A stretch of DNA of 64,000 bases, taken from positions 45,999 to 109,998 of the forward strand of contig DCHS01000007.1 of assembly GCA_002314875.1 (NCBI GenBank), read 5' to 3'. Of this stretch, positions 16,114 to 25,798 are shown piece by piece. Made by a program: the position numbers and the translations under genes. A model generated the notes under the pieces. The model made no database searches. It worked only from the letters and a program-made list of their open reading frames with translations, and was not told the origin of the DNA. Each line of letters opens with the position of its first letter. Position 1 is the stretch's first letter. The stretch is from Prevotellaceae bacterium UBA1746 (GTDB lineage Bacteria > Bacteroidota > Bacteroidia > Bacteroidales > Bacteroidaceae).

Positions 16114-16765
16114 TGATTACCGTGCCGTCACTGACGCGGAAATGGAGGTTGACTCCGGCAAAATCCATACCGTAAACGCGTTCAGGATCGTCTTGGTAAT
16201 GCGGACGAGGATCATGGGCAAGGACTTCTCGCAAAGCCTGCAGACGCTCTGTGGAGAACTTACATGCAACAGCATCAGGAATGACCACATTCAGCGCGGT
16301 CTGCTGACGCGTCTGATCGGTAAAGCCACCACGGGCATCAGGATGGGAATCGGTGAACGGCAGATAGGGTTTGATATCGAAGATTGGAGTTCCGTCCATC
16401 AGGTCTGCACCTTTAACATAGATTACCGGCCCCTCAGGACTTTGCAATTCGATACGGCTGATTTCCACGCTCGATAGTCCGATGGGATTGGGACGGAAAG
16501 GCGAACGCGTAGCAAAGACACCCATACGCTGATTTCCGCCTAGACGCGGTGGGCGAACCGTCGGTGACCAATCATCTCGATGAGCCTCGGAGAAATCCCA
16601 TATGAGCCACAGATGCGAGAAACCGTCCAATCCTCGCAAGGCATCAGCCACACGATATTCCGGCTCGAAAACAATGCGGCCTTCGAGTTCTTCAATCAAT
16701 CCGCTCTGACGAGGTACGCCAAATTTTGAATTGAAATCTGTATGAATGTGGGCGATGATTTTCAT
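16100..16765 (-). CDS. trmO: tRNA (N6-threonylcarbamoyladenosine(37)-N6)-methyltransferase TrmO
   Basis: The 221-residue protein has the TrmO/TsaA (UPF0066) fold signature: FSHLWLIWDF near 48-57, the strongly conserved FATRSPFRPNPIGLS near 84-98, DLMDGTPIFDIKPY near 120-133, and a C-terminal segment with the AHDPRPHY motif. It adds a methyl group from S-adenosylmethionine to t6A37 in threonine tRNAs, which tunes decoding. It lies in a tight minus-strand run, 8 bp after the DUF4153 gene and 21 bp before clpS. Confidence 0.93.
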   Translation of the reverse strand: MKIIAHIHTDFNSKFGVPRQSGLIEELEGRIVFEPEYRVADALRGLDGFSHLWLIWDFSEAHRDDWSPTVRPPRLGGNQRMGVFATRSPFRPNPIGLSSVEISRIELQSPEGPVIYVKGADLMDGTPIFDIKPYLPFTDSHPDARGGFTDQTRQQTALNVVIPDAVACKFSTERLQALREVLAHDPRPHYQDDPERVYGMDFAGVNLHFRVSDGTVIILNS

Positions 16766-16773
16766 TGGGATTA

Positions 16774-18534
16774 TTATTTCTTGTTATAATAAAGATAGCC
16801 TTCCAGCCAATCCGTCATTTGAGAATGAGGAGATTTTTTGTAGGCTTTGCTATCGTTGTCATAATCACTGATCGTTAATTTCGTGAGGACAAAGACTGCA
16901 TCACCCTTGACGGGGATCACATAGCAACTGTCATCGTCAAGTCCTTTGTGAGGAATAATAGCAGTTCCTAAACCTTCAAACTCATAGGTAAAGGTGGAAT
17001 CATTGCAAGCATATCCACCCTCATCCCACTCTTTCGATGCTTTTGAGGCTGTCGTCAACTTATGGCAATTAATAGAAACCTCTTTTACATAATGATACCC
17101 TTGAGGAACAGGAATATCCTCTCCCGAATACTTATAATTCATATCATACTTATCGGAGGGTGTCCATTCTTTTGCTTCCACTCCCAGATATGACTCATAG
17201 GTACCAAAAGGAGTATCCATCTTATTTGTCTTTTCTTGGTATAGGCGCCAGTCGTAGGCTTTCAAACCCGAAAGAACGGAGAACATTGCTCGTGAATCTT
17301 CCTCAGGCATGGAACGAAGATAATCCCTCAAACGATCATAATTCTTGGATTTCGGCAGCGGATATTTTTCAACCAAAGCATCGAAACGCTGGAGCAGATG
17401 ATGTTCGTACAGCGTATTGTAGTTCCACGGATGGCATGAGGTAAGAATAAGGATAAGCGTTGCACTGATGCTGATCCAATGGATACGGCGTATTTTTCCA
17501 AAGAAAAGACCGAGGGCAACGGCATAGAACCAAAGATTCATCGTCAATACATAAAGACGATTTGCCGTAATACCATAATCGAGGAAACGGCGTCCTAAAC
17601 CGATGCTCATAAGAACGAGGACGGGAAGCACTGCAAGGGGGAGCCAGCGCATCATGGAACGTTCATAGCCTTTGATTCGTTCGTCGTGAAGATAGGGATA
17701 AAGCAGGAATGCAACCCCGATAAGTCCCACCATGAGCGTACTGGTAAGGATGGTAAGCATACCATGGGGCAATGTGAGCGTAAAGACTATCTTCAGTCCA
17801 TAGACATAGAGCACAACGAGATAAAGCAGTACCAAAGGCAAGAAGAGATAACGTACAACACCAAGCACAAACTGACTTTTGGGAATGCGATCGTTGTGTT
17901 TCTCTTCGCCCTCAGGAATGCGAATAAGGAAAAGCAGACAGGGAAGACTGATCAAAGACAGCCATGTGATATCAAGGAATACCTTTGAATTGCTTTCCAA
18001 ACTGAGGAGTTCAGTTGCACCATAATATAAAAGGTCCAGCCCAGCTGCCATTATGCCGCCAATCAGCAAGGAAACGGCCGCTGCAAGGAACAGGCGGAAA
18101 ACGAAATTCCAAGACTTGAAATCGTCTTTTTCCTTGCGGAAAGGCAAGAAGCAAACTCCGATGACGAGAGCAAGAACTGCCACACCTTGTGCAACGACCA
18201 TAGGCTGGCGAACCTCAGCCATACGATCCAGACAGTAACAATCAAACGCCAACAGCACAATAGCGCCAATCCACCACAACCAAGCCTTCGTTCGCTTCGG
18301 TTGCAGAACATCTATTCGCAGCCACGCTTCTTCTTCCGCCCAAAGATGGAGGAGCAATGTAAGCAACATACCGACGGAGAAGAAGAATGTCCATGCGTTG
18401 GGACCTTTCTCTATGGCTACAAGAAAGAGAATGTGAATGGTGAGTGCCATCCAGAAAACGAGGGTGACAGGGAAGCGAAGTGCTACCTGTTTAGCTCCTT
18501 CTATTATGCGAGTGAAGCGAAGGGATATTGCCAT
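16774..18534 (-). CDS. DUF4153 integral membrane protein
   Basis: The protein has 586 residues. The first about 370 contain roughly a dozen hydrophobic helices, and the last about 200 are soluble, starting with ALVEKYPLPKSKNYDRLRDYLRSM and holding a Tyr-rich region with GTYESYLGVE. The layout matches the DUF4153 family common in Bacteroidetes. No enzymatic motif is visible and the function is unknown. The C-terminal domain probably lies on one side of the inner membrane. It sits between the TlpA-like gene (35 bp upstream) and trmO (8 bp downstream). Confidence 0.82.
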   Translation of the reverse strand: MAISLRFTRIIEGAKQVALRFPVTLVFWMALTIHILFLVAIEKGPNAWTFFFSVGMLLTLLLHLWAEEEAWLRIDVLQPKRTKAWLWWIGAIVLLAFDCYCLDRMAEVRQPMVVAQGVAVLALVIGVCFLPFRKEKDDFKSWNFVFRLFLAAAVSLLIGGIMAAGLDLLYYGATELLSLESNSKVFLDITWLSLISLPCLLFLIRIPEGEEKHNDRIPKSQFVLGVVRYLFLPLVLLYLVVLYVYGLKIVFTLTLPHGMLTILTSTLMVGLIGVAFLLYPYLHDERIKGYERSMMRWLPLAVLPVLVLMSIGLGRRFLDYGITANRLYVLTMNLWFYAVALGLFFGKIRRIHWISISATLILILTSCHPWNYNTLYEHHLLQRFDALVEKYPLPKSKNYDRLRDYLRSMPEEDSRAMFSVLSGLKAYDWRLYQEKTNKMDTPFGTYESYLGVEAKEWTPSDKYDMNYKYSGEDIPVPQGYHYVKEVSINCHKLTTASKASKEWDEGGYACNDSTFTYEFEGLGTAIIPHKGLDDDSCYVIPVKGDAVFVLTKLTISDYDNDSKAYKKSPHSQMTDWLEGYLYYNKK

Positions 18535-18569
18535 GGTATCCTATTATTCCAAAACTGCGTTATATCCTG

Positions 18570-20081
18570 TTATTTTTCCAAGACCGCGTTGATCTTTTCG
18601 AGAATAGTCTCGATGCCGCCGAAACCTTCCATATCTTCTGCGATTTTGCCTTCACGGTCGAAAATGAGGTAACGGGGAATACCGTTGATAGCGGGTTCTG
18701 TGCCGCCGAAACTCTTCAAACGATAGTGGTCACCCACCATGTCTATTACCATCTTCTTCCAAGCAGCCTCGGGAGAACTTTCATCGGTAACATAGACAAA
18801 GACAATGTCCTTGCCGGCATAGTCATCGTGATGGGGTGCCATCGCCTTGATGCCCATCTTGCAAGGGCCGCACCATGTTGCCCAAAGGTCCATATAGACC
18901 ACCTTTCCACGATACTGATCGGCAATGGCCTGGATGACTTCATTCTGGGGAACTGCGGGTACTTCCTTGATAACGCCCGTATGACCTGCAGCCATGCGTT
19001 CGAGAACTTCAGCAACTTCTTTCTGCTTCTTTTCAACGAAGGGACGATAAGCGGGAGCCACACTTACGATTTGCTCCTCCGTGAGAAGTTGTGTCTGATC
19101 GAGTTGTTCCATAAGTTTCATGGCATGGTCACGCTTGGGATAGGAGAAGAATCTCTTTACCTGATCTTTCTCATTAGCTGTACTCATGCGACCGGTATAA
19201 TAGTACTGGGCATTTTCACGCTCTGCCACGACAGCGGGATAGTCAATGTAAAGCGTATCGGTGCGTCCGGGAACGGCCTCAAAGGCAAGCGAATAGCCGG
19301 ACCAACTGATAAATGATAAACAGGGAGCAGCATTTTCAACGGTCAAAGTACCGCCAGCAGAACCATCTTCTGCGGGAGTCCATTCTGCATTCATACCCAT
19401 ATAAAGGGGCTGCTCTTCGTTGTTTTTTGGAGAAGGATTGATGCGGAAATAATCAGCAGGAACATCACCGAGCACCTTTACGACAACTGTCGCTTTCTGC
19501 CATTGGTCTTCCGTAGTCTTAGGTTGTTCCGTTCTGCCTTCACCAGTCTTAGCCAAAAGTGAAGGATAAGCCTGACCGTCGAGACGGATACCATAGCATT
19601 TAAACTCGCCTGGCTGACCAGTGTTCTCACTAAAGCGAACTACCTTAGTGCCTTTCTTTACAGGTTCGAAATTGAGTGTTACCATCAGCGCCTGAGGTTG
19701 CTGATAATAGAAACCGCCGAGGCCCATATACATGCTGTCGCACTTCAAAGGCTTTACATCGGTCGCTTCAGCAAGCGCCTGTTCGTAGGTCATCTCGTCC
19801 TGGTTAAACTCAAGACTATTGCGAAAATGCATCTGTCCGCTCTTGAGACGATAGACCTTACCGTCTTCGGAAGTGAGTTGGCTCGTTGCAGCAACGCCCC
19901 ACTGCATCGTAGGAGCGATGGCGAAGGTGATGGAGGTGGCTGTATCCGAAAGAGTCACAGATCTCGGAATAATCATTTCCTGGTAAGAAACTGCAGGATT
20001 GGGGATGGTGACAGTCTTTATTTTCTTTGCGCCAACAGAAAGTGCACAGGTCGCAGCAAAAAGGAATAATATCTTTTTCAT
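18570..20081 (-). CDS. TlpA-like thioredoxin-fold protein with large N-terminal domain
   Basis: The 503-residue exported protein starts at 20081 (MKKILFLFAATCALSVGAKK, a signal peptide); upstream in-frame codons fall inside the promoter. Residues 20-380 are a beta-rich region of unknown fold plus a helical linker. Residues 380-503 form a TlpA/ResA thioredoxin domain with DLWATWCGPCKMG, redox cysteines C404 and C407, and the cis-Pro segment GIPRYLIFDREG. It is expected to reduce or shuffle disulfides in the periplasm. It is the first gene of a possible long operon that leads to clpS-clpA-aat. Confidence 0.88.
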   Translation of the reverse strand: MKKILFLFAATCALSVGAKKIKTVTIPNPAVSYQEMIIPRSVTLSDTATSITFAIAPTMQWGVAATSQLTSEDGKVYRLKSGQMHFRNSLEFNQDEMTYEQALAEATDVKPLKCDSMYMGLGGFYYQQPQALMVTLNFEPVKKGTKVVRFSENTGQPGEFKCYGIRLDGQAYPSLLAKTGEGRTEQPKTTEDQWQKATVVVKVLGDVPADYFRINPSPKNNEEQPLYMGMNAEWTPAEDGSAGGTLTVENAAPCLSFISWSGYSLAFEAVPGRTDTLYIDYPAVVAERENAQYYYTGRMSTANEKDQVKRFFSYPKRDHAMKLMEQLDQTQLLTEEQIVSVAPAYRPFVEKKQKEVAEVLERMAAGHTGVIKEVPAVPQNEVIQAIADQYRGKVVYMDLWATWCGPCKMGIKAMAPHHDDYAGKDIVFVYVTDESSPEAAWKKMVIDMVGDHYRLKSFGGTEPAINGIPRYLIFDREGKIAEDMEGFGGIETILEKINAVLEK

Positions 20082-20105
20082 AATCGTTAATTTATTATTT
20101 GGGGG

Positions 20106-20113
20106 CAAAGGTA
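20106..20113 (-). promoter_or_regulatory. -7 element of the TlpA-like gene
   Basis: The minus strand reads TACCTTTG. The 20081 ATG is about 25 nt downstream. There is no clear -33. Confidence 0.55.
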
Positions 20114-20158
20114 CGAACATTTTTCCTTATAGTAACATTAAAAATGTTAAAAATAAAA

Positions 20159-20192
20159 TTATTGAGCCCACTTTTAAGGGTGGACTCAATAA
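20159..20192 (-). terminator. Terminator of the metal efflux operon
   Basis: TTATTGAGCCCAC pairs with GTGGACTCAATAA around a short loop. On the minus strand it is followed by TTTTATTTTTAAC. It is placed about 30 bases after the TolC-like stop. Confidence 0.85.
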
Positions 20193-20223
20193 TAAAACTG
20201 TAAAAAAATGGTCTTCGAGCAAC

Positions 20224-21399
20224 TTAAAGTTCATTTTTATGGAGTTCTGCCATTAGTTTCACACTCTGGCAGTGAACGTCGATATGGCGCTGAAGTTTCT
20301 CGTAGATGCTGTTGATCTCCGTATAGTACTGCAAGGCAGAAATCTCACCGTGCTGCAAAGCCTTTGAAAGAAGTTCCAAAGTTTCATTCATCTTCTTCAC
20401 ATCACTGTGATCAAGCACCTGCTGGAGCCTAACAAGTTGATTGTAGCGTGAACGCAACACCGCCTCAGCATCCTGGCGCGTCTGCTGCACTTGCAACTCC
20501 GCTCCTAACAGTCGTTGTTTGGCAGCATTAACCTTTTTCTTGTTGCTAACAAGGGGGAAACTGACGCCAACGAGCATGCCATTGACCTGCTCTTTCTTAT
20601 CCGTGTTGCGACGATAGCCAACAGAGATGTTAGGCAACCACTCTTTCTTCGTGATGTTGACATCGTGAGAAGCCGATTTTACAGCAGCCTCAGCAGCGAG
20701 AATATCAGCATCTTCAGAGAGCGCTAACTGCGAGAAAGATTCGTAGTCTAAAACAGGAGCAAACTCGGGAAGTTCTTCGGTAGTAATGTCAATGGCTATT
20801 CCTCCATTGAGTTGCTGCAGTTGCTGCAAAAGCAACGCACGCTCGTTCTGCGCCTCCGTCACCAAAGTCTGCACTTCCATGCAGTCCAGTTCCACCTTGT
20901 TCATTTCCAAGATATTGGCATCGCCTGCCTGCATACGCTTTTCGTACATTAAATGCAAGGCATGACTACCTGCTTGACGCTGGTTCAACAGTTTCAGCGT
21001 CTGGTTGACACGGATAATGTCAAGGCAGAGTTGCTGGGCTTCGAACAAGATTTCTCTGCGCAGTTTATTGTATTGTGTCTGACCCGCCTGTCGCTGCAAC
21101 AAGGCTTGTTTTTCACGGGCAGAATATTTAGTGGGAAACTGGAATTCTTCGCTTACAATCAGTTCGCTTTGAGCCAGACCTGAATAGCCTTTTTGAAAAA
21201 AGGGAGAATATTCGAGAGAAGGTCCGCTGAAAGTGTTTTCAGCCTGAATATCGAGCACCTGTGCTTCGTTCTCATAGCCAAGGGCTTTCAGCGAGAGATT
21301 ATTGTGTGCAATTTGGTTCAGCACATCTTGCATCGTTTCCTGGGCAAAAGCAGAGGAAAGAGCAAAGAACAGACTAATTGCGATGAGAAATCTTTTCAT
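20224..21399 (-). CDS. TolC/CzcC-like outer membrane efflux protein
   Basis: The protein has 391 residues with signal peptide MKRFLIAISLFFALSSAFA. It consists of two long-helix TolC repeats: the region 100-190 is rich in Gln and Leu heptads (LLLQQLQQLNG), and the second repeat is at 230-380. TolC repeats trimerise to form the outer-membrane exit duct for RND pumps. It is somewhat shorter than E. coli TolC, as is common for CzcC/CusC-like members. It overlaps the RND pump gene by 26 bp and is the last of the three-gene operon. Confidence 0.88.
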   Translation of the reverse strand: MKRFLIAISLFFALSSAFAQETMQDVLNQIAHNNLSLKALGYENEAQVLDIQAENTFSGPSLEYSPFFQKGYSGLAQSELIVSEEFQFPTKYSAREKQALLQRQAGQTQYNKLRREILFEAQQLCLDIIRVNQTLKLLNQRQAGSHALHLMYEKRMQAGDANILEMNKVELDCMEVQTLVTEAQNERALLLQQLQQLNGGIAIDITTEELPEFAPVLDYESFSQLALSEDADILAAEAAVKSASHDVNITKKEWLPNISVGYRRNTDKKEQVNGMLVGVSFPLVSNKKKVNAAKQRLLGAELQVQQTRQDAEAVLRSRYNQLVRLQQVLDHSDVKKMNETLELLSKALQHGEISALQYYTEINSIYEKLQRHIDVHCQSVKLMAELHKNEL

Positions 21400-24300
21400 A
21401 AATAATGGGGATAATAAATGCGTTGAGCAAGGTTGAACTAATCAGACCGCCAAGAATAACCTTCGCCATCGGTGACTGAATTTCATTGCCAGGAAGATCT
21501 CCTCCCAAAGCCAGAGGAACAAGAGCAAGGGCAGAGGTTAGGGCCGTCATGAGAATGGGATTCAGACGAGAGAGCGAACCTTCAACGATAGCCTCGCGGA
21601 TTGTCTTTCCTTCTTCTGTTCGCAGACGTTTGTACTCGGTTATCAGCAACATACCATTTCGCGTGGCAATACCAAAGAGCGAAATAAAACCGATAATAGC
21701 GGGAATGCTGACTTCGCCCGTTGTCAACAGCAATGCAAAAATACCACCGATGAGAGCCAAAGGAAGATTGAGCAAAATCACAGCCGATTCCTTGGTGTTT
21801 CGGAACTGCATATAGAGTAGGAAGAAGATGATGAGAATGGCTAAAGTACAGGTAAGATAAAGCACACGACTTGCACTCTCCTGACTCTCAAATTGTCCGC
21901 CATACTCAATACGATAACCCTCGGGAAGTTGAATATCTTCTTTCACTGCCTTCTTAATATCCGAAACAACATCACTAAGCGCTCTACCATTGGTATTCGC
22001 AGAAATGACAATCTTGCGCTGAACATTTTCGCGGTTAATGGTATTCGGACCAGCACTGGAAACGACATCAGCCACATCAGAGAGAGCAACCTTACGGCCG
22101 TCTTGTGTATCAATGATCAAATCTTTGATCTCGTCGTAGTTGGCTGCTTTTACCACAAGATTGAAAGCGCGACCAGCCTCATAAACCTGAGATACTGTTT
22201 CACCAGAAAGATTGACCGCCAGGAACTCATTGAATTCGGGCAATGAAATACCATTTCTAACCAACAATTCACGACGGGGAATAATCTTCAACTCCGGACG
22301 TTCTATCTGCTGCTCGACGTTCAAATCGGCTATGCCTTCAATATCTTCGCAAGCCTCTTTAATTTGGTTACCGATGGTAAACATCTTGTTCAAATCGGTG
22401 CCAAAGAGTTTTATGGCAATACTGGCCTGTGTACCGGAAAGCATAGCGTCGATGCGGTGAGAAATGGGTTGGCCTATTTCGATATTCGCTCCTGCTAAAA
22501 CAGACAGGCGCTGGCGCACATCGTTGAGCACTTCTTCATGCGAACGGTCTTTGATTTCGAAAGGCGCTTCGATTTCACTGACATTTACGCCAAGGGCATG
22601 TTCATCCAATTCCGCACGACCTGTCTTTCGCGCCACGGTCTTGATTTCAGGAACCTGTAACAGAAGACGTTCTGCTCGCGCTCCGATTGAATCACTTTCT
22701 TCCAAAGAAATGCCAGGCAAGGAAGAGATATTTATGGTAAACGAACCTTCATTGAATTTTGGCAAAAAACTACTTCCCAAAGTCAGGAAGACAATTACTG
22801 CCACAACGAAAAGTCCTACTGTTCCAGCAAGCACAGCACGCGTGTGTTCAAGAACCCAGAGAAGAGCACGATGATAGTACTTTTTCAACCATACTGCCAC
22901 GAAGGCTTCTTTGGGCATCTCACCACTACTCTTCCCAAGCAGATAGCTGCAAAGAACGGGGGTAAGGGTGAGGGCAACAAGGGTAGAAGCAAACAGCGCT
23001 GTTACAAAGGCAATACCGAGGGGAATAAGCATTCTGCCCTCCATACCACTGAGGAAAAAGAGTGGAGCAAAACTTACAATGATAATCAGCGTGGAATTCA
23101 GAATCGGCATACGAACTTCACGAGAAGCGTTAAAGACCAATTCTATTATAGGCGTTCTTTCTTCTTCGGGCAAAGCACGGTTCTGCCGGATATGCTTATA
23201 GACATTCTCTACATCGACGATGGCATCATCCACCAGAGAACCGATAGCAATGGCCAAACCGCCCAAGGTCATCGTATTAATGCTGATGCCAAGGAGATTC
23301 AACACAATCATCGCCACGAGGAAGGACAATGGAATGGTGACCAAAGAAATGATCGTCGTTCGAGCATTGGCCAGGAAGATCAAAAGAACGAGAACCACGA
23401 AGAAAGCACCCTCAATCAGTGATTTTTGAACATTGGCAATACTGCTATCAATGAAATCAGACTGGCGGAAGATATCGCTGGAAATGTGAACATCGGAAGG
23501 GAGATTGCCTTTCAGTTCAGCAATGGCCTGATCAAGTTGCTTCGTTAAATCCAATGTACTTGTATTGGGCTGTTTGGTTACCGTGAGCAGGACAGCAGGA
23601 TGGGCTTTCTCACTCGCCACACCGAGTTTCGGGGATTGGTTGCCTACTACAATATCAGCAACGTCAGCGAGAGTGATGACACTTTCGCCGTCCTTCTTTA
23701 CGATACAAGACTCCAATTTATCTATATCATTCGTGGAGGTAATACCGCGGATGATATACTCGTTTCCATATTCATAACGAACGCCACCATTGGTATTCTT
23801 GTTCATACCGCGAGTGCTGCTCATCACATCGTCCAACGAAACACCGAAGTGCTTCATCTTACCAGGGTTAATGAGTATCTGGTATTCTTTGATATCACCA
23901 CCCTGAACGCTTACCTGGGCAACGCCTCCGGTAGAAAGCAGACGGGGACGAATGACCCAGTCGGCATAGGTTCGGAGGTCTTGCAAGGAAGTCGTATCAC
24001 TTGTCAGACTGACAATAAGAACCTCACCTAAAATAGAGGACTGCGGTCCCAGCACAGGCGAACTGACCCCGTCTGGCATTTGCTCTGCAATGGTTGCCAG
24101 TTTTTCACTGACAATCTGGCGCGCCAGATAAATATCAGTACCCCAATCAAATTCCACCCAAACGACAGAGAAACCGTTCGTAGACTGCGAACGCACACGA
24201 CGAACACCGGTACTTCCGTTGACCGCAGTTTCTATGGGGAAAGTCACCAACTGCTCGACTTCTTCCGTTGCCATTCCACCCGCCTCAGTCATAATGACTA

Positions 24301-24439
24301 CCGTCGGTGCATTGAGGTCCGGGAACACATCCACCTCTGTCTTATGTGTGGCATATAATCCACCCAATATCAGTAGCACAGCTGCCACTAATATCAGTAT
24401 TCTGTTCTCAAGCGAGAATCTAATTATTCTATTCAACAT
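21374..24439 (-). CDS. Heavy-metal RND efflux pump, CusA/CzcA family
   Basis: The inner-membrane pump has 1021 residues and the RND layout: TM1 at 10-30, a large periplasmic loop, TM2-6 near 335-530, a second loop, and TM7-12 at the end. The TM4 signature reads AIAIGSLVDDAIVDVENV, which keeps the proton-relay Asp and Glu of heavy-metal (HME) RND pumps (CusA has AIAIGAMVDAAIVMIEN). The N-terminus FPDLNAPTVVIMTEA is also HME-like. It likely exports Zn/Co/Cd or Cu/Ag; the sequence does not settle which. It lies between the membrane fusion gene (5 bp gap) and the TolC-like gene (overlap). Confidence 0.92.
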   Translation of the reverse strand: MLNRIIRFSLENRILILVAAVLLILGGLYATHKTEVDVFPDLNAPTVVIMTEAGGMATEEVEQLVTFPIETAVNGSTGVRRVRSQSTNGFSVVWVEFDWGTDIYLARQIVSEKLATIAEQMPDGVSSPVLGPQSSILGEVLIVSLTSDTTSLQDLRTYADWVIRPRLLSTGGVAQVSVQGGDIKEYQILINPGKMKHFGVSLDDVMSSTRGMNKNTNGGVRYEYGNEYIIRGITSTNDIDKLESCIVKKDGESVITLADVADIVVGNQSPKLGVASEKAHPAVLLTVTKQPNTSTLDLTKQLDQAIAELKGNLPSDVHISSDIFRQSDFIDSSIANVQKSLIEGAFFVVLVLLIFLANARTTIISLVTIPLSFLVAMIVLNLLGISINTMTLGGLAIAIGSLVDDAIVDVENVYKHIRQNRALPEEERTPIIELVFNASREVRMPILNSTLIIIVSFAPLFFLSGMEGRMLIPLGIAFVTALFASTLVALTLTPVLCSYLLGKSSGEMPKEAFVAVWLKKYYHRALLWVLEHTRAVLAGTVGLFVVAVIVFLTLGSSFLPKFNEGSFTINISSLPGISLEESDSIGARAERLLLQVPEIKTVARKTGRAELDEHALGVNVSEIEAPFEIKDRSHEEVLNDVRQRLSVLAGANIEIGQPISHRIDAMLSGTQASIAIKLFGTDLNKMFTIGNQIKEACEDIEGIADLNVEQQIERPELKIIPRRELLVRNGISLPEFNEFLAVNLSGETVSQVYEAGRAFNLVVKAANYDEIKDLIIDTQDGRKVALSDVADVVSSAGPNTINRENVQRKIVISANTNGRALSDVVSDIKKAVKEDIQLPEGYRIEYGGQFESQESASRVLYLTCTLAILIIFFLLYMQFRNTKESAVILLNLPLALIGGIFALLLTTGEVSIPAIIGFISLFGIATRNGMLLITEYKRLRTEEGKTIREAIVEGSLSRLNPILMTALTSALALVPLALGGDLPGNEIQSPMAKVILGGLISSTLLNAFIIPIIYEKISHRN

Positions 24440-24444
24440 AAGGC

Positions 24445-25593
24445 TTAATGGTTATGGTTGTGAGCGGGAATAGCATTGGAAGCAGAGGCAAGTTTGATCT
24501 GTATGGCACCCTTTGTAACCACTTTTTCGCCAGATTTGATGCCCGCGAGAATCTCTATACGCTCGCCGTCACTTTCTCCCAAAGTAACTTCCTGCTTGCG
24601 ATAGCCTTCTTCATCAACCTGGATATAGACATAGTGTAAACCCTGTTCCTCGGTAAGGGAGGAAAGGGGAACACTCATCACATTAGTACGATCAGAGGTA
24701 ATCAAATAAATTTCGGCATAGGAGCCCTGTACGACATCGCCAGTATTATTAAACTCGAAAATCACGGGGATGTACGAATTATTGACCTCTGCAGAACGGC
24801 CATAGGACTGAATATGACCACCCATATCAGTAATGTCATAGAGACGGCTGCTATAACTCGTACGGAACTTCGCACACTTAATCTGATTCAACTCATTGAA
24901 TTTACGCTCAGGAACTTCGGCGCGAAGATAGAGATGCTGGTTCTGGGTGATAATAGCCAGAGGCTGGCCGGCTTCCACATAGTCGCCTTCATTCACGAGA
25001 CACTGCTTGATAAAGCCGCCGCGGGGAGCAGCGACAACAACGCCACCAGCACTACGAGTTTTCTGCATACTAGTATAGGTTAGTTTTGCAGCCTCGTATT
25101 CTGCTTTTGCTACTGCCAAATCCTTTTCGCTGATAATCTTATCTTTGATGAGTAGCTCGGCACGATTATAATCGCGTTCGGCTTTTTCAAAATCAATCTT
25201 CGCGCGCAGAACTGGATCACCTTCTGCGACCTGCATGCCAGCGGAGGTTATGGTAAACAGCGTAGTACCGTTACCGACTTTGAGGCCCTCACTGACATGG
25301 TCTTTGTAGCCAACACGTCCGCTGATGGTTGCAACAACTGTCGTTTCATCGCAAGATGCCGCCATAACTTTTCCGCTCGTATGGATGACACCATGGAATG
25401 TACCTGGGACAATGGCTTCAACTTTTACACCGGCAGCCTTTGCCTTTTCCGGAGACAAAACTATTTCGTCGTGATCATGATGATCTGCTTTCTCTGCCTC
25501 TTCGTCGTGATCATGACCTTTATGACCACAAGCAGAAAAAGCTACCATAATTAGGCCGAAAATAATAAGAGTGAAAATGTTTCTTTTAAACAT
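24445..25593 (-). CDS. RND membrane fusion lipoprotein with His-rich N-terminus (CusB/CzcB type)
   Basis: The periplasmic adaptor has 382 residues. The start is 25593 (MFKRNIFTL), which gives a lipoprotein signal ending VAFSAC; the frame continues upstream only into the promoter. Right after the lipid cysteine comes GHKGHDHDEEAEKADHHDHD, a probable metal-binding segment, and the last residues AHNHNH are also His-rich. The lipoyl/hairpin/beta-barrel order of HlyD adaptors follows (KDHVSEGLKVGNG, then a coiled hairpin of about 60 residues). It bridges the pump and the TolC-like duct and may pass metal to the pump. Confidence 0.9.
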   Translation of the reverse strand: MFKRNIFTLIIFGLIMVAFSACGHKGHDHDEEAEKADHHDHDEIVLSPEKAKAAGVKVEAIVPGTFHGVIHTSGKVMAASCDETTVVATISGRVGYKDHVSEGLKVGNGTTLFTITSAGMQVAEGDPVLRAKIDFEKAERDYNRAELLIKDKIISEKDLAVAKAEYEAAKLTYTSMQKTRSAGGVVVAAPRGGFIKQCLVNEGDYVEAGQPLAIITQNQHLYLRAEVPERKFNELNQIKCAKFRTSYSSRLYDITDMGGHIQSYGRSAEVNNSYIPVIFEFNNTGDVVQGSYAEIYLITSDRTNVMSVPLSSLTEEQGLHYVYIQVDEEGYRKQEVTLGESDGERIEILAGIKSGEKVVTKGAIQIKLASASNAIPAHNHNH

Positions 25594-25622
25594 GATTTGC
25601 ATACTTTTTGTGAATTTGGGTG

Positions 25623-25630
25623 CAAAGGTA
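25623..25630 (-). promoter_or_regulatory. -7 element of the metal efflux operon
   Basis: The minus strand reads TACCTTTG. It lies about 30 nt before the adaptor ATG. The -33 position has no good TTTG, which may point to activator dependence. Confidence 0.55.
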
Positions 25631-25752
25631 CGAAATACCTCTTGCAAGTAGGTTGCAAAAGCCAATGTGCAAAAAAAACTTACCAAAAGTTAATGTTTTC
25701 TAATTTTCACAAAATAAGAAGTTTGGACTATCATAGTACTCCATTTTTCACG

Positions 25753-25760
25753 TACTTTTG
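25753..25760 (+). promoter_or_regulatory. -7 element of the AraC-type regulator gene
   Basis: TACTTTTG matches TAnnTTTG. The regulator ATG is at 25799. It diverges from the efflux operon promoter about 120 bp away. Confidence 0.5.
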
Positions 25761-25798
25761 CACCAAAATTCGCTTTTAGCAAAAAAAAAGACCAAACA

